Assembly (NCBI GenBank): GCA_001953115.1
Contig: LSSL01002360.1
Location: 1 to 10,738 of the forward strand
DNA from: Smittium mucronatum
Lineage: Eukaryota; Kickxellomycota; Harpellomycetes; Harpellales; Legeriomycetaceae
Length of the DNA stretch: 10,738 nucleotides
Direction of reading: 5' to 3'
A program made the translations under genes and the position numbers. Position 1 is the first letter of the stretch. Every line of letters starts with the position of its first letter. A model generated the notes under the pieces. It was not told the origin of the DNA and did not search any database. It was given only the letters and a program-made list of their open reading frames with translations. Below, in pieces: positions 1-8,388 of this stretch.

Positions 1-665
1 TTGAAGCTATATAACAATAAAAATGACCATAATTAATAAAAAAAATTAAATTAATATGTGAATTTTGGATGAAAGGTCAAATTATCAAAAAAAATAATAA
101 TAATTTCAAGTGCAAGGGGAAAGGAAAGGGGTTAATGAAAATTTATTTTAAATATATCTAAAATATTTAAATAGAGTGATATGAGAAATTCTTAAAAAAA
201 ATGTCTCTCAATTTCTTTTATTTAACTTAACAGAAACAATAAAAAAATCTTTTAATATATAAATCTTAATTAGTGAAAAAATTTTAAAACTTTTTTTATG
301 CATCGAAATATTTTTTGGTTTATTTAATGCTTTCTAATATTCTATTTTTTTTCTATCTTGAGTCAATTTTGATTATTATTATTTTTTTATTTTTTTAAAA
401 AAATAATACATTTAAACTGATCGAAATATGTAAGTTTTGAACAAAAATCAGATAATTATATCTATAGTTATTAAAATTTCAAAGTAATATGTGGATTTAT
501 TTAATTTTTGATAGGGTGAATTATCGATATATATTCAGAGTATTCAAGAATAAATAGGTGTTTCTTCCTAATTCTTGATACTTAAATATACCCAAATCAA
601 AGATCAAATGTCATAAAATTTGGTGCGAAGATTTTCAATTAAAAAATACAAATTAAATAAATTTA

Positions 666-681
666 ATATATATATATATAT
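666..681. repeat. (AT)8 microsatellite
   Basis: Sixteen bases of perfect AT dinucleotide repeat in a low-complexity AT-rich stretch. No gene is nearby. Confidence 0.8.
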
Positions 682-999
682 TATAATCATTAGTGATCAA
701 ACTTCACTATTTTCAACGAATAGATCTAAGTCAAAAAAAAACTAGAAAGAAAAAATTTATCGATATTAGTTAGAATATTTGAGGATAATTATTTCCAAAA
801 AATTAAATCTTTAAATTTATTTATCCATTATTTTTCTCTTAAGTATTGAGTTTATGTAAAAATATTTTAATTATGATCGAAAAATATTAAATTTAATTTA
901 TTTAATCATAAAATTTTCAAAGCATTTAATTTCACAGTTGTTTTTATAAAATGAAAATGAAAATTAAAGGATTATTTAATATCAAAATAACTAAATTAA

Positions 1000-1044
1000 A
1001 AAAAATTCTGGGTTTATTTATCAATTCAAACAAAAAATTCTGGG
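1000..1044 (+). repeat. 13-bp direct repeat, 32-bp period
   Basis: AAAAAATTCTGGG occurs at 1000-1012 and again at 1032-1044. The TTCTGGG half is unusual in DNA that is otherwise about 17% G+C, so a short duplication is more likely than base composition alone. The bases between the copies are not repeated. Confidence 0.6.
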
Positions 1045-1623
1045 AAATTTTTTTTTTCTAATTATTTAAATCCTATTAATTCTTTTCCATAAGTTTTTTA
1101 AATTTACGATTTTCAAAATAGAAAAACAGAAATTAAAAATAAATTAAATGAAAGTCTTAAACTAAATAATAGCACTCTTAATCCTTTCTTGTAATTTTCA
1201 ATAAAAAAATGTTTAAATATTCATTTATTGGAAAAGTAATTCAAATAAAATCAACAAATGTTTATAACTAAAAAATTTGAGGAGGTTTTTTATATTTTAA
1301 ATTAAATAGAAAAATTATTATTATTATCCAAAAAAATAGATGATATATTCGCAAGTATTTTAGTTTATACATATAAAAATTCCACATGAAAACCTTGATT
1401 AGACCTGTGTCTTTTATTTTAGACATTTACTACGAATTTTTGAATTTTCTATATTATTTATTTTATAATAAGATAAAGAATTTTCTAAAAAAATGATATG
1501 GAACTTTGAATATATGATTAGATAAAACGAATTATGTGATTAGTTTTAAGGTAAAAAAAATAATATATGGTATATCTATTTTAAATATCAAAAAAAAAAA
1601 CAGGGATCGATTTTAAAATAAAA

Positions 1624-1672
1624 ATGGTCATTTTTTACCATACATTATTAATCTTCAGATAATTAATAATGT
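1624..1672. repeat. Two adjacent inverted repeats (tandem hairpins)
   Basis: ATGGT and ACCAT (1624-1628 and 1637-1641) pair across eight bases ending in a T6 run. Immediately after, an 11-bp perfect inverted repeat (1642-1652 with 1662-1672, ACATTATTAAT and its complement) encloses a nine-base loop. The stems abut at 1641/1642. No gene flanks them, so a role as a terminator is unsupported. Confidence 0.55.
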
Positions 1673-1800
1673 TTTATTAAATTTTCAATTCTAAATTTAT
1701 TTAAAATTAAACAGTCAATTTATTTTAATTTGGAGATTTCCTAATTCCCTTAATTAATATCGCATTTCTAATATGACAAATTGGAAAATAAATTACATAT

Positions 1801-2884
1801 TTTGGATACTTCACCTTTGATGGCCGACTTAAGAAATTCATTGACTCATAAAAATATATGCATTATAGCTTGCTGGCTGCAGCTAGGTTAACAATTTTCA
1901 TATTATCGCATTACTGTTCCAATAAAGATTGATTATTTTCATTATAAATAGGCAGAAACAATTTGAAAAATAGAGACTAAGCTTTTATATACATTATGAA
2001 TCATAGGATAAAAGCAAAATTGTAGTTGCACTACTTGAAAATTCCCCTTTTTTTAAGTTATTAACATTCTATTATATGCAAAAAAGTTAAGTTGATAATT
2101 TCCAGTTTAAAAGTAAGAATTGATGATGATATGGTTCAAAAAAATACTAATTTAGTGATTGATATTTTGCATCCAGTTAAATACGGTATTAATGGGGTGT
2201 TGATATGATATTTTTCACAAGTTATATGGGGTCTTTAATTTTTTTTAGAAAAATACACCATTCAATAATTGAATTTCATTTTCGAGTTGTATGCAATGAA
2301 AATGCACGTTTTATTTATAAAATACTAGTTATATATATTTTTTAATGGAAATAATAAATTTTTTAATAAAATGCATAGATGAATATACTAAAAAAAAGTT
2401 TGAAGTTTTTTATTAAAGAATAATTCCAACCAAGCAGCCCCATTCATCCCCTTCCTGCCCACTAAAACAAATCAAAAATCAGAAAAAAATTGTATTAATG
2501 CACAGCCATTTATATATATAAGTATAAATCGAAAGTTGCAAGTAGTTTTACCAAGACAATAATTCAAAATAATTTGAATTGACGGTTATGAGTATAAAAT
2601 ATCTTGGAGCCCTTTTTTGGATTAAATTTGAGCAATTAAATCAACACTTTACCTCTATTCAGCGCTAAGAACATCTTTAAATAAGTGATGATACTTATCC
2701 TTATATTAGAAACATTCATAATAATATGATTATCAATGGGATTTTTAACATATATTCTGAGAAGCTCAAAGAGTTTAGCCCTTTTTTCTGTAGAAAATAC
2801 GCAAATTATGAGTAAATTAACTTAGTTTTGCGGATATCAGCTGAATATAGAAGCCAGAATCACGTGAATTTAGTTATAGTAGTA
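1801..2884. other. Intermediate-composition stretch without an assignable gene
   Basis: Patches of higher complexity appear at 1801-1925 and 2425-2465 (C-rich, with CCCC runs on the plus strand). Frames across both patches close within about 20 codons on the strands I checked. A perfect ATCACGTGA sits at 2859-2867, matching the Cbf1/E-box type RTCACGTG, but no gene follows it. A plus-strand frame of about 47 codons overlaps the end of this stretch and continues to about 2959, without a recognisable product. It may be decayed coding or regulatory DNA. Confidence 0.4.
2561..2580. repeat. 8-bp-stem inverted repeat
   Basis: AATTCAAA and TTTGAATT are separated by four bases. It is a perfect but short and AT-rich stem, with no associated gene. 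Confidence 0.4.
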
Positions 2885-3358
2885 TTAGGAGGAACAATTT
2901 GGAAATTTAATTCTCCAACTACAAATATCTTTTCCCAAAAATTCGGGACTGATAAATAGCGCGATTTTTGGGATAATGAATAAATATTTTATGTCATAAC
3001 TATTAACTGAGCTTGACCATTGTGTTAAATATGAAATATCTAAGCTTCAAAGATCGGAACAACTCATCGACGTTAGAGCCGTTTTAGTATCATTATACAA
3101 ACCTAGAAGATAAAAAATTGGAAATTTAAAAGAATTAAATATCGAATAGTTAAAAACTTATATACTTATCCCTTGGAGAAAATCCCCTCCCTCTTTTTCT
3201 TTATTAAAATCATTCCACAAGCGAATCATTCCAGCCTCTCCTTTTTCATATAATTCCCAAATTCTCGTATTAATACGTAAATAAATGGCTGGATAATAAT
3301 AATTTTGTATGTTTTTTATATTTATTCTAACCTCTAACCGCTCAATTTTAACCTGATA
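2885..3358 (-). other. Possible cryptic or decayed multi-exon coding segment
   Basis: One minus-strand frame runs from just after a TAA (3361-3359) to a TAA at 2887-2885, about 157 codons, with only two internal stops: TAA at 3160-3158 and TGA at 3049-3047. The TAA lies inside a candidate 63-nt intron, 3165-3103, which starts GTATAT, ends TTCTAG, and keeps the frame when removed. The 5' edge follows a sequence resembling a splice acceptor, with a C-rich tract, CTAAT and then ATCAG ending at 3353. The first 64 codons read as a mixed, protein-like sequence (for example IWELYEKGEAGMIRLW). No family is recognised and no convincing first exon with a start codon was found; a GTAAGA donor at about 3631 is the only upstream hint. 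Purine-rich strands naturally lack stops, so this may be chance or a pseudogene. Confidence 0.2.
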
Positions 3359-3363
3359 TTAGC

Positions 3364-3387
3364 GGGGTGGAGGGGGGGGGGGGTTGG
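3364..3387 (+). repeat. G-rich tract with 12-G homopolymer, possible G-quadruplex
   Basis: The plus strand reads GGGG, T, GG, A, then twelve consecutive G (3372-3383), TT and GG. A run like this is striking where the surrounding DNA is about 20-30% G+C. Four G-runs of three or more can be drawn using the long run, so a G-quadruplex is possible. On the minus strand it is a C-rich tract directly before a splice-acceptor-like sequence. A homopolymer this long may also be mis-sized in the assembly. Confidence 0.7.
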
Positions 3388-3945
3388 AAAGCTTTCAGGG
3401 TTTAATAAGGAATTTGAAAAGCTTTTATAGATTTTTTTATTTTTTTGATCACGGAATTTTATTGTAAGATTATATCATTAAAAACTATACTATAGATTTG
3501 TTTATGAAATAAATATAGGGTTTTCCTTAATTATGATAATTGCTCTTTTTTTTCTAACTTCAACACTTTGAATAATTCATTTTTACCTGTTTCTCTTTAT
3601 TTTAATAAAAAACCGAGTATTTAGTTCTTACCAGTTCCCTCTCTCCAGACTTAAGACAATAAAAATAAAATTACAACCAATTGTAAAACCCAACTTCTTT
3701 TTTCAAAAACTAAAGATTGTCCCTACCGTAAAAATCACTTGAATGATCTTTATTTTGAGGATGAATTTGTTTTCTGATTTAAATTCAGATTTATAATGAG
3801 TTTAATTCGGTTATATTTGACGTGTCGAGGAAAACTGTTTGAAAGATAACCCATAACGATATGGGGAATTTGATGTGTGGTTTTACACCTCTCTCAAAAA
3901 TGTTTTAAGAGTTCAATTTCATACTAAATATTCATCAAATTGGTG
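3388..3945. other. Region 3' of the transporter gene, no confirmed gene
   Basis: Intermediate composition. Two overlapping minus-strand frames of 37 and 50 codons lie within about 3730-3895, and a donor-like GTAAGA occurs on the minus strand at about 3631. Neither frame has a recognisable domain, and the lengths are ordinary for chance. If the frame at 2885-3358 belongs to a real gene, its upstream exons would be sought here. Confidence 0.35.
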
Positions 3946-3951
3946 TTTATT
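3946..3951 (-). terminator. Candidate polyadenylation signal of the CorA-like gene
   Basis: TTTATT on the plus strand reads AATAAA on the minus strand, about 42 bp past the transporter stop codon, which is a normal distance for a eukaryotic 3' end. The hexamer is frequent in DNA this AT-rich, so position is the main support. Confidence 0.35.
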
Positions 3952-3992
3952 TTTAAAGTTAAAAATGGTATAAGATCGGTGAAATTCAAGAA

Positions 3993-5417
3993 TCAAAAAG
4001 TAAACGTGTTTACTTTACGGAAAATGGCATAAGAAATTACAATGAGAATAAAGCTAGCAGCAACAATAATTGCGAATTGAATACAATGTACGTTTTGGGC
4101 CATTAAATGCTCAATTCCCTTATTGAAATCATATGGCACGAGAACATTCATTCCAAAGATAGAAAAAATCACCGAAGGGATGGAGACAAAAACATACATT
4201 TCATACCATTTCATGAGATACCACATAAAGCTGAGCCGACCAAAATCTGACTCTATAAGCAAAGATCCCTGGAACTGGTGGTATGATTGACTGAGCATAT
4301 TTTCGCTGTGCAGACACATTGCTTGGACGTGTTTGCAATCATTGACTAGCGATGTGGTTCCATACACACTGCTCTGCAACAAGGAATCGTATTGGGCTTT
4401 AAAGCCTTTGGAATCTTGAACGGATTCAGTAATTGGTCTTTTGCCCACAGTTAGTTTATCTTCATTTATAGGCTCATCTACTTTCAAGAACAGGTTATAA
4501 CGAGAGAGTTTGTCCTTGTAACGATCCTCGAGCTCTTTCAGTATTAGCCTAAAAATTCTAGGCTTCTTTCTAATGTTTCTGTAAGTATGGTGAATAGTCT
4601 GATGTAAAAAAAGAACGCGGTCATAGAACACAGATTTTCCTCTGCTGAGACCGTACATAACTAATTCGTTAATCTCCTCTACCTGTATCTCTAGATATTT
4701 TATCGCCATTTCTTCAAAAGATTTCACGACTTGGTCAAGAAGAAGAAACAACAGATAGTCAACAGAAACCACGTTAAAATTTGGGTAAGTTGTGGCAGCA
4801 AGAATATTCGAGATATTTTTGCTGGTCAATTCATTAACGGGAGTATATTTATCTGCCACGTTGTTCCTAGATTCTAATTGGGATTTAGGCCTTAATGTCA
4901 CAAGAACAGATCCCTTCAACATAAACGCGGTACTAGTTAAATTCAAGTTAGTTGAAAAGGGCTTTGAGTTATCACTCTTTGAAATCTTGTTAGTATCTGA
5001 AAATACAGATGAATTTTCAACATCATTTACAGCAAGTTCAGAAGTCTTGTCAGTGATTTGAGGTTTGGGATGTTCAGCTGGCAAGAAGTTGTGTATCGAA
5101 ACTAATTCAAAAAATAGACCTTCCTTTTGAAAATAGAAAGCATCTCCAAACCCATTCCAGCTATTTCCTTCAAAATCAAAAGTATGATCAGTGTCCAGCA
5201 TTTTTGGCATATCAAGAAAGCGGGATATATCTACAATCTCCTTTGGGGTAGGATCAATGATATCAATCCAGATATCTTCGCGAGGATTTTTTGACAAAAG
5301 CTCGGAAATGGATAGTGATGTACTATCATCTATTGGGTCTGTCAAGGTTTCAAGAAAAACTTTCCCATAACTCTGACTAATTAGCAATATCCGAGAAGAT
5401 TTTTGATTAAAGCTCAT
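3993..5417 (-). CDS. CorA-superfamily Mg2+/divalent cation transporter (Alr1/Mnr2-like)
   Basis: Predicted membrane channel for Mg2+ or a related divalent cation; CorA proteins work as pentamers with a large cytosolic funnel and two C-terminal helices. Residues 50-57 (WIDIIDPT) match the N-terminal strand motif of CorA/Alr/Mnr2. Residues 216-310 form the long helical stalk, with SVDYLLFLLLD at its start. Membrane segment 1 is about 407-425, with conserved Pro414 eight residues before the GMN signature (422-424, then VLVP). Segment 2 is about 445-466, followed by Arg-Lys and a short tail. Two polar inserts, about 112-160 (Ser/Asn/Asp-rich) and 312-345, interrupt the cytosolic domain. The 474 residues exceed bacterial CorA (about 320) but fall well short of yeast Alr1/Mnr2 (over 850). 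The start is supported by an in-frame TGA at 5421-5423 and A at -3; no intron is needed. Mrs2 is less likely because of the WIDxxDPT strand. Plasma membrane or vacuole cannot be decided, nor can ion choice. Confidence 0.9.
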   Translation of the reverse strand: MSFNQKSSRILLISQSYGKVFLETLTDPIDDSTSLSISELLSKNPREDIWIDIIDPTPKEIVDISRFLDMPKMLDTDHTFDFEGNSWNGFGDAFYFQKEGLFFELVSIHNFLPAEHPKPQITDKTSELAVNDVENSSVFSDTNKISKSDNSKPFSTNLNLTSTAFMLKGSVLVTLRPKSQLESRNNVADKYTPVNELTSKNISNILAATTYPNFNVVSVDYLLFLLLDQVVKSFEEMAIKYLEIQVEEINELVMYGLSRGKSVFYDRVLFLHQTIHHTYRNIRKKPRIFRLILKELEDRYKDKLSRYNLFLKVDEPINEDKLTVGKRPITESVQDSKGFKAQYDSLLQSSVYGTTSLVNDCKHVQAMCLHSENMLSQSYHQFQGSLLIESDFGRLSFMWYLMKWYEMYVFVSIPSVIFSIFGMNVLVPYDFNKGIEHLMAQNVHCIQFAIIVAASFILIVISYAIFRKVNTFTF

Positions 5418-5510
5418 TTTTCAACTTATTTTTTTATCTAATTTACGAATCCTGTGGATTTTGAAAAGACAATATATGGGGCGTATCTTTGCGCTGTTTT
5501 TCTGGTTTCT

Positions 5511-5527
5511 GCATATATTTGACGTCG
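5511..5527 (-). promoter_or_regulatory. Candidate core promoter of the CorA-like gene: CRE-like octamer plus TATA-like box
   Basis: TGACGTCG at 5520-5527 matches seven of eight bases of the palindromic ATF/CREB site TGACGTCA. Read on the minus strand it runs straight into AAATATATGC (5520-5511), a TATA-like element about 95-105 bp before the transporter start codon. The patch 5450-5530 also has more G+C than the DNA beyond it. The arrangement fits a eukaryotic promoter, but TATA-like strings are common here by chance. No transcription evidence is available. Confidence 0.3.
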
Positions 5528-7022
5528 AAATAATCGTGATAACCTAAGAGCTTAATACAAATATTTTTTTATATAAAAAAGAAGATTCCATTCAAAAGAT
5601 ACTTTTATAAAAATTTAAGGAGTTATACCGAAAAAGCAATGGATGATAAACTAAGAACGTTCAATTCTTGACAATTTGTGATTGATCTGTCTTGAGGGAA
5701 TTATATTATTTCTGATTTATTAAAATTCGATGACTTTAAAAATTTCAGATAATGATCAAGGTGTCATCTTACATTTTCCAAATTTACAACTAAGGCGAAG
5801 TCTGTAATTATTCACAGATTATAGGAATAAATCCTTCTATAATCGATGACAAAAAAATTATCCTGCCAAAGCCTCCTCAAAATTCCTATTTAAGAATGAT
5901 GAGAAATTCCCCTCTTCTAAAAAAAAAATGGGTTTTATCATTGGTGAACAAAATTTAAATACCTAATAAGGCAACTACGTTCGTGTAAATCGAATAATTC
6001 CATTTAATGTATCCTATTGATTTTCGTCTAATATAAATCACCCAATTGCTTTATAGCTCTTTGGGAGGCACGATCAAATGATATGATTCATTAAGTTTGT
6101 CATCGTTCGAGATAAAAAATAAAAATCTGAAAAATCATTTGAAAAACTTATATTTTAGGCGTAAATCTTAAATTCTATATATTTAACTGAGTCGTTTATG
6201 GAAAATCAGCTGGATTGAGATCTTTGCATTATAAAAGCAAAGAAATCATTTCAATGAAATCTAATTTCCTTTTTTTTAGATATTTAATGCATTTTAAATA
6301 TTTTAAATGGGCTCACTACTATTTTAAATTTAGTTTCGACCAAAATATAAAATCAAAATACTCTTTAGCTTAATCAAATGATATCTATTGATTTTTATGC
6401 AAAACGCGATTATTATAATTTTTTAATCAAAAAAAAAAAGAAGATTACAAATAAGAAGGTAAATCTCATTAAAATTAAACATAAAAATGATTCCTAATTG
6501 TATTAATGAAAAAAACTAACAGATTAATTTTGTTTAAACTTGATTTGTGATATGGTTCATAATAACTGCTTAAAAAAATTGAATATATATATTCCTTTTC
6601 ACCAAAATTTAAAAAAGCTTTTTGCAATTTAATTGTTTTTTTGAATTATGAATACCAGAAACATAAGAAAAAGGATAAGCTGGAAAATTGAAGTTTACTC
6701 AAGTCAAAAAAATTTTGAAGGATTAATTCGGCTAAATATCTGAATAAATATTTTCCTAAATGCTAATATTGCTCTAATAAATTCGTTTTTGTATTTAAAA
6801 ACAATCTAAAGGCGGCATAATTTATAATAAAAGGATATTAGTTTATTTCATTGACCTAAAACCAATTGAATTCAACAAGCAAAAGATTCAGATATAAAAA
6901 AATGTTTCTCTACTCATCTCATAATGGGTTAAAATGGTATAGAATACAAAAAAAAGGAAAGAGAGGACTTAAATATATAAATGAAAAAATAATTTATTTT
7001 AAATTATGAAAAAGAAAGTTTA

Positions 7023-7034
7023 ATATATATATAT
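7023..7034. repeat. (AT)6 microsatellite
   Basis: Twelve bases of perfect AT dinucleotide repeat within intergenic AT-rich DNA. Confidence 0.7.
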
Positions 7035-7194
7035 AGAAAATTTCGAAGAATAGTGATAAGGAATGATAGGCAATATCTTAAACATGGGTTTAAAAACTAT
7101 AACCATAAAATTATGATTTAAATTTTCCTAAAAGTAATTCTTAAATTGTAGATTTAGATTATGTTACAGAATATATTATTAAAATAGAATATCT

Positions 7195-7328
7195 GAGAGC
7201 GATATAATTTAAGCTCTCTATTAAAAGAATTTCGGTCATAAATAATATTCAGACTTATTCTAAATCCAAACTAATAGATTGAGACTACCCTGAAATATTT
7301 TCAGTCATAATAGATATAATTCAGGCTT
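7195..7328 (+). repeat. Diverged short-repeat cluster with GC-containing hairpin
   Basis: The block TTTC(G/A)GTCATAA followed by ATTCAG(A/G)CTT occurs twice, at 7230-7256 and 7299-7328, about 70 bp apart. A related string, GATATAATTTAAGCT, sits at 7201-7215 and matches GATATAATTCAGGCT at 7313-7327. Most of the differences are transitions. GAGAGC (7195-7200) and GCTCTC (7213-7218) form a six-base stem around the first copy. This looks like an old local duplication or remnant of a repeat element. No terminal repeats or coding frame identify a family. Confidence 0.45.
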
Positions 7329-8368
7329 TTATCCGGAATTTAATATATATTTTTTAGCAAATATAGCAACGATCCTTACCTTTGTTTGTTAAATATTTTG
7401 AATGATAATAATGGGAATATGGGCTATTACTAGCCAATAAATAAACGTTTATTATTCCAAGAAAACTACTTTATCCTTAAGATTCTTCTCATTTGGTAAT
7501 AAATTAACCTAATTATATCTTAGCAAATCAAACAATATGAAAGGAATGATTAATAAAAGTACCTATCAATCAAAGAAATTATATCTGATTAAATCTGAAC
7601 TTCAAACTGATTCCTGCCTACTTTTTTTAAAAACACCACTGATTTAACAATAAATTAATTGAAATAATATTCAAATACGGAAATTTGTCGAATTAGATAT
7701 GTGTTTTAAATTTATAAAAAAAAAATCCAAACCTGTATTATGTTTTTTACATTTTTTTTACCTTAAACTAATAATGGATTTTAACTATCTGAATTTGTTG
7801 TGAAATTTCCATTCTCAGAATGAAGAATATTGGAACTAATCAAGTTTATCAAGCTTTTACCGAAAAATTCCAAAAAGATTTATTCGTTTCTACAAGACAA
7901 GTTTTTATAAAATGGGCTATGATAAAGTCATTCAATCGAAAGAAAATTTTTTAGAGCATTATGCATATGAAAAAAAAACGGAATTAAAATTTACAAAATT
8001 TCTAATTTTTTTGTTAAAGAAGAATTTTATATATCCCTAAATATATAATTATAACTTTAAATTTTGATTATTTTGTTGATTTTATAAATTTCTTTAATAA
8101 TATCGTCTTTTTTGCGCATATATATTCCAGGAATATAAAGGATATACTCTGCACTTTTCAACGGGTTTTTTAAAAATAAATGTATAAATACACACTGCTT
8201 TATATTTCAGAAAAGTACAAGGGGTATTTTCTTAATAAATACTAAAAACAACAGAGTTAGTGCAGAAAGGTATAAAAACATGAGGTAAAATTAATCTTCG
8301 AACATTAATAATGTACAAAAAAATAAAAATCCATGGTTCTTTTTGATTTTTATGCTGAAAACTTTAAT

Positions 8369-8388
8369 CATACATACATACATACATA
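8369..8388. repeat. (CATA)5 microsatellite
   Basis: Five perfect CATA units in tandem, in noncoding AT-rich DNA. Confidence 0.85.

Larger units (their letters stand above)
1..1800. other. AT-rich noncoding DNA
   Basis: Low-complexity A/T runs dominate (10 of 60 bases are G or C in the line 1081-1140). Apart from the (AT)8 run, the 13-bp direct repeat and the paired hairpins near 1624-1672, I see no gene, RNA gene or mobile element. Confidence 0.7.
5528..8040. other. Intergenic DNA with only short, unsupported frames
   Basis: Plus-strand frames exist at 5730-5807 (25 residues from ATG), 5794-5958 (54 codons, no early ATG), 7820-7954 (44 residues from ATG) and 7912-8040 (42 residues from ATG, overlapping the previous one in another frame). 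None contains a domain I recognise, and many frames of this size are expected by chance here. The repeat cluster at 7195-7328 is the only other structure. No tRNA box pattern was found. Confidence 0.5.

Noticed and set aside
2816..2959. Plus-strand frame of about 47 codons with protein-like composition
   Set aside because: It has no start codon near the front and no recognised domain, and frames of this size are expected by chance. It also overlaps the minus-strand candidate.
3158..3352. Resemblance of GEAGMIRLWNDF to the VEFS-box pattern of SUZ12-type proteins
   Set aside because: The match covers about a dozen residues, and the rest of the frame does not follow the family, so no function is assigned.
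4792..5061. 89-codon plus-strand open frame starting with ATG
   Set aside because: It lies wholly antisense inside the transporter gene, has no domain I recognise, and is explained as a shadow of that coding sequence.
5418..5460. A longer N-terminus or upstream exon for the transporter
   Set aside because: TGA at 5421-5423 closes the frame two codons before the ATG, and no convincing acceptor lies between them.
5794..5958. LPKPPQNSY string recalling the start of a fungal HMG box
   Set aside because: It has an extra residue in the motif, and the expected aromatic and basic pattern does not follow; the frame ends too soon for an HMG domain.
6098..6116. GTTCGAGAT as a possible tRNA T-loop (B box)
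   Set aside because: The required C positions and a matching acceptor stem and A box are missing; no tRNA fold can be drawn.
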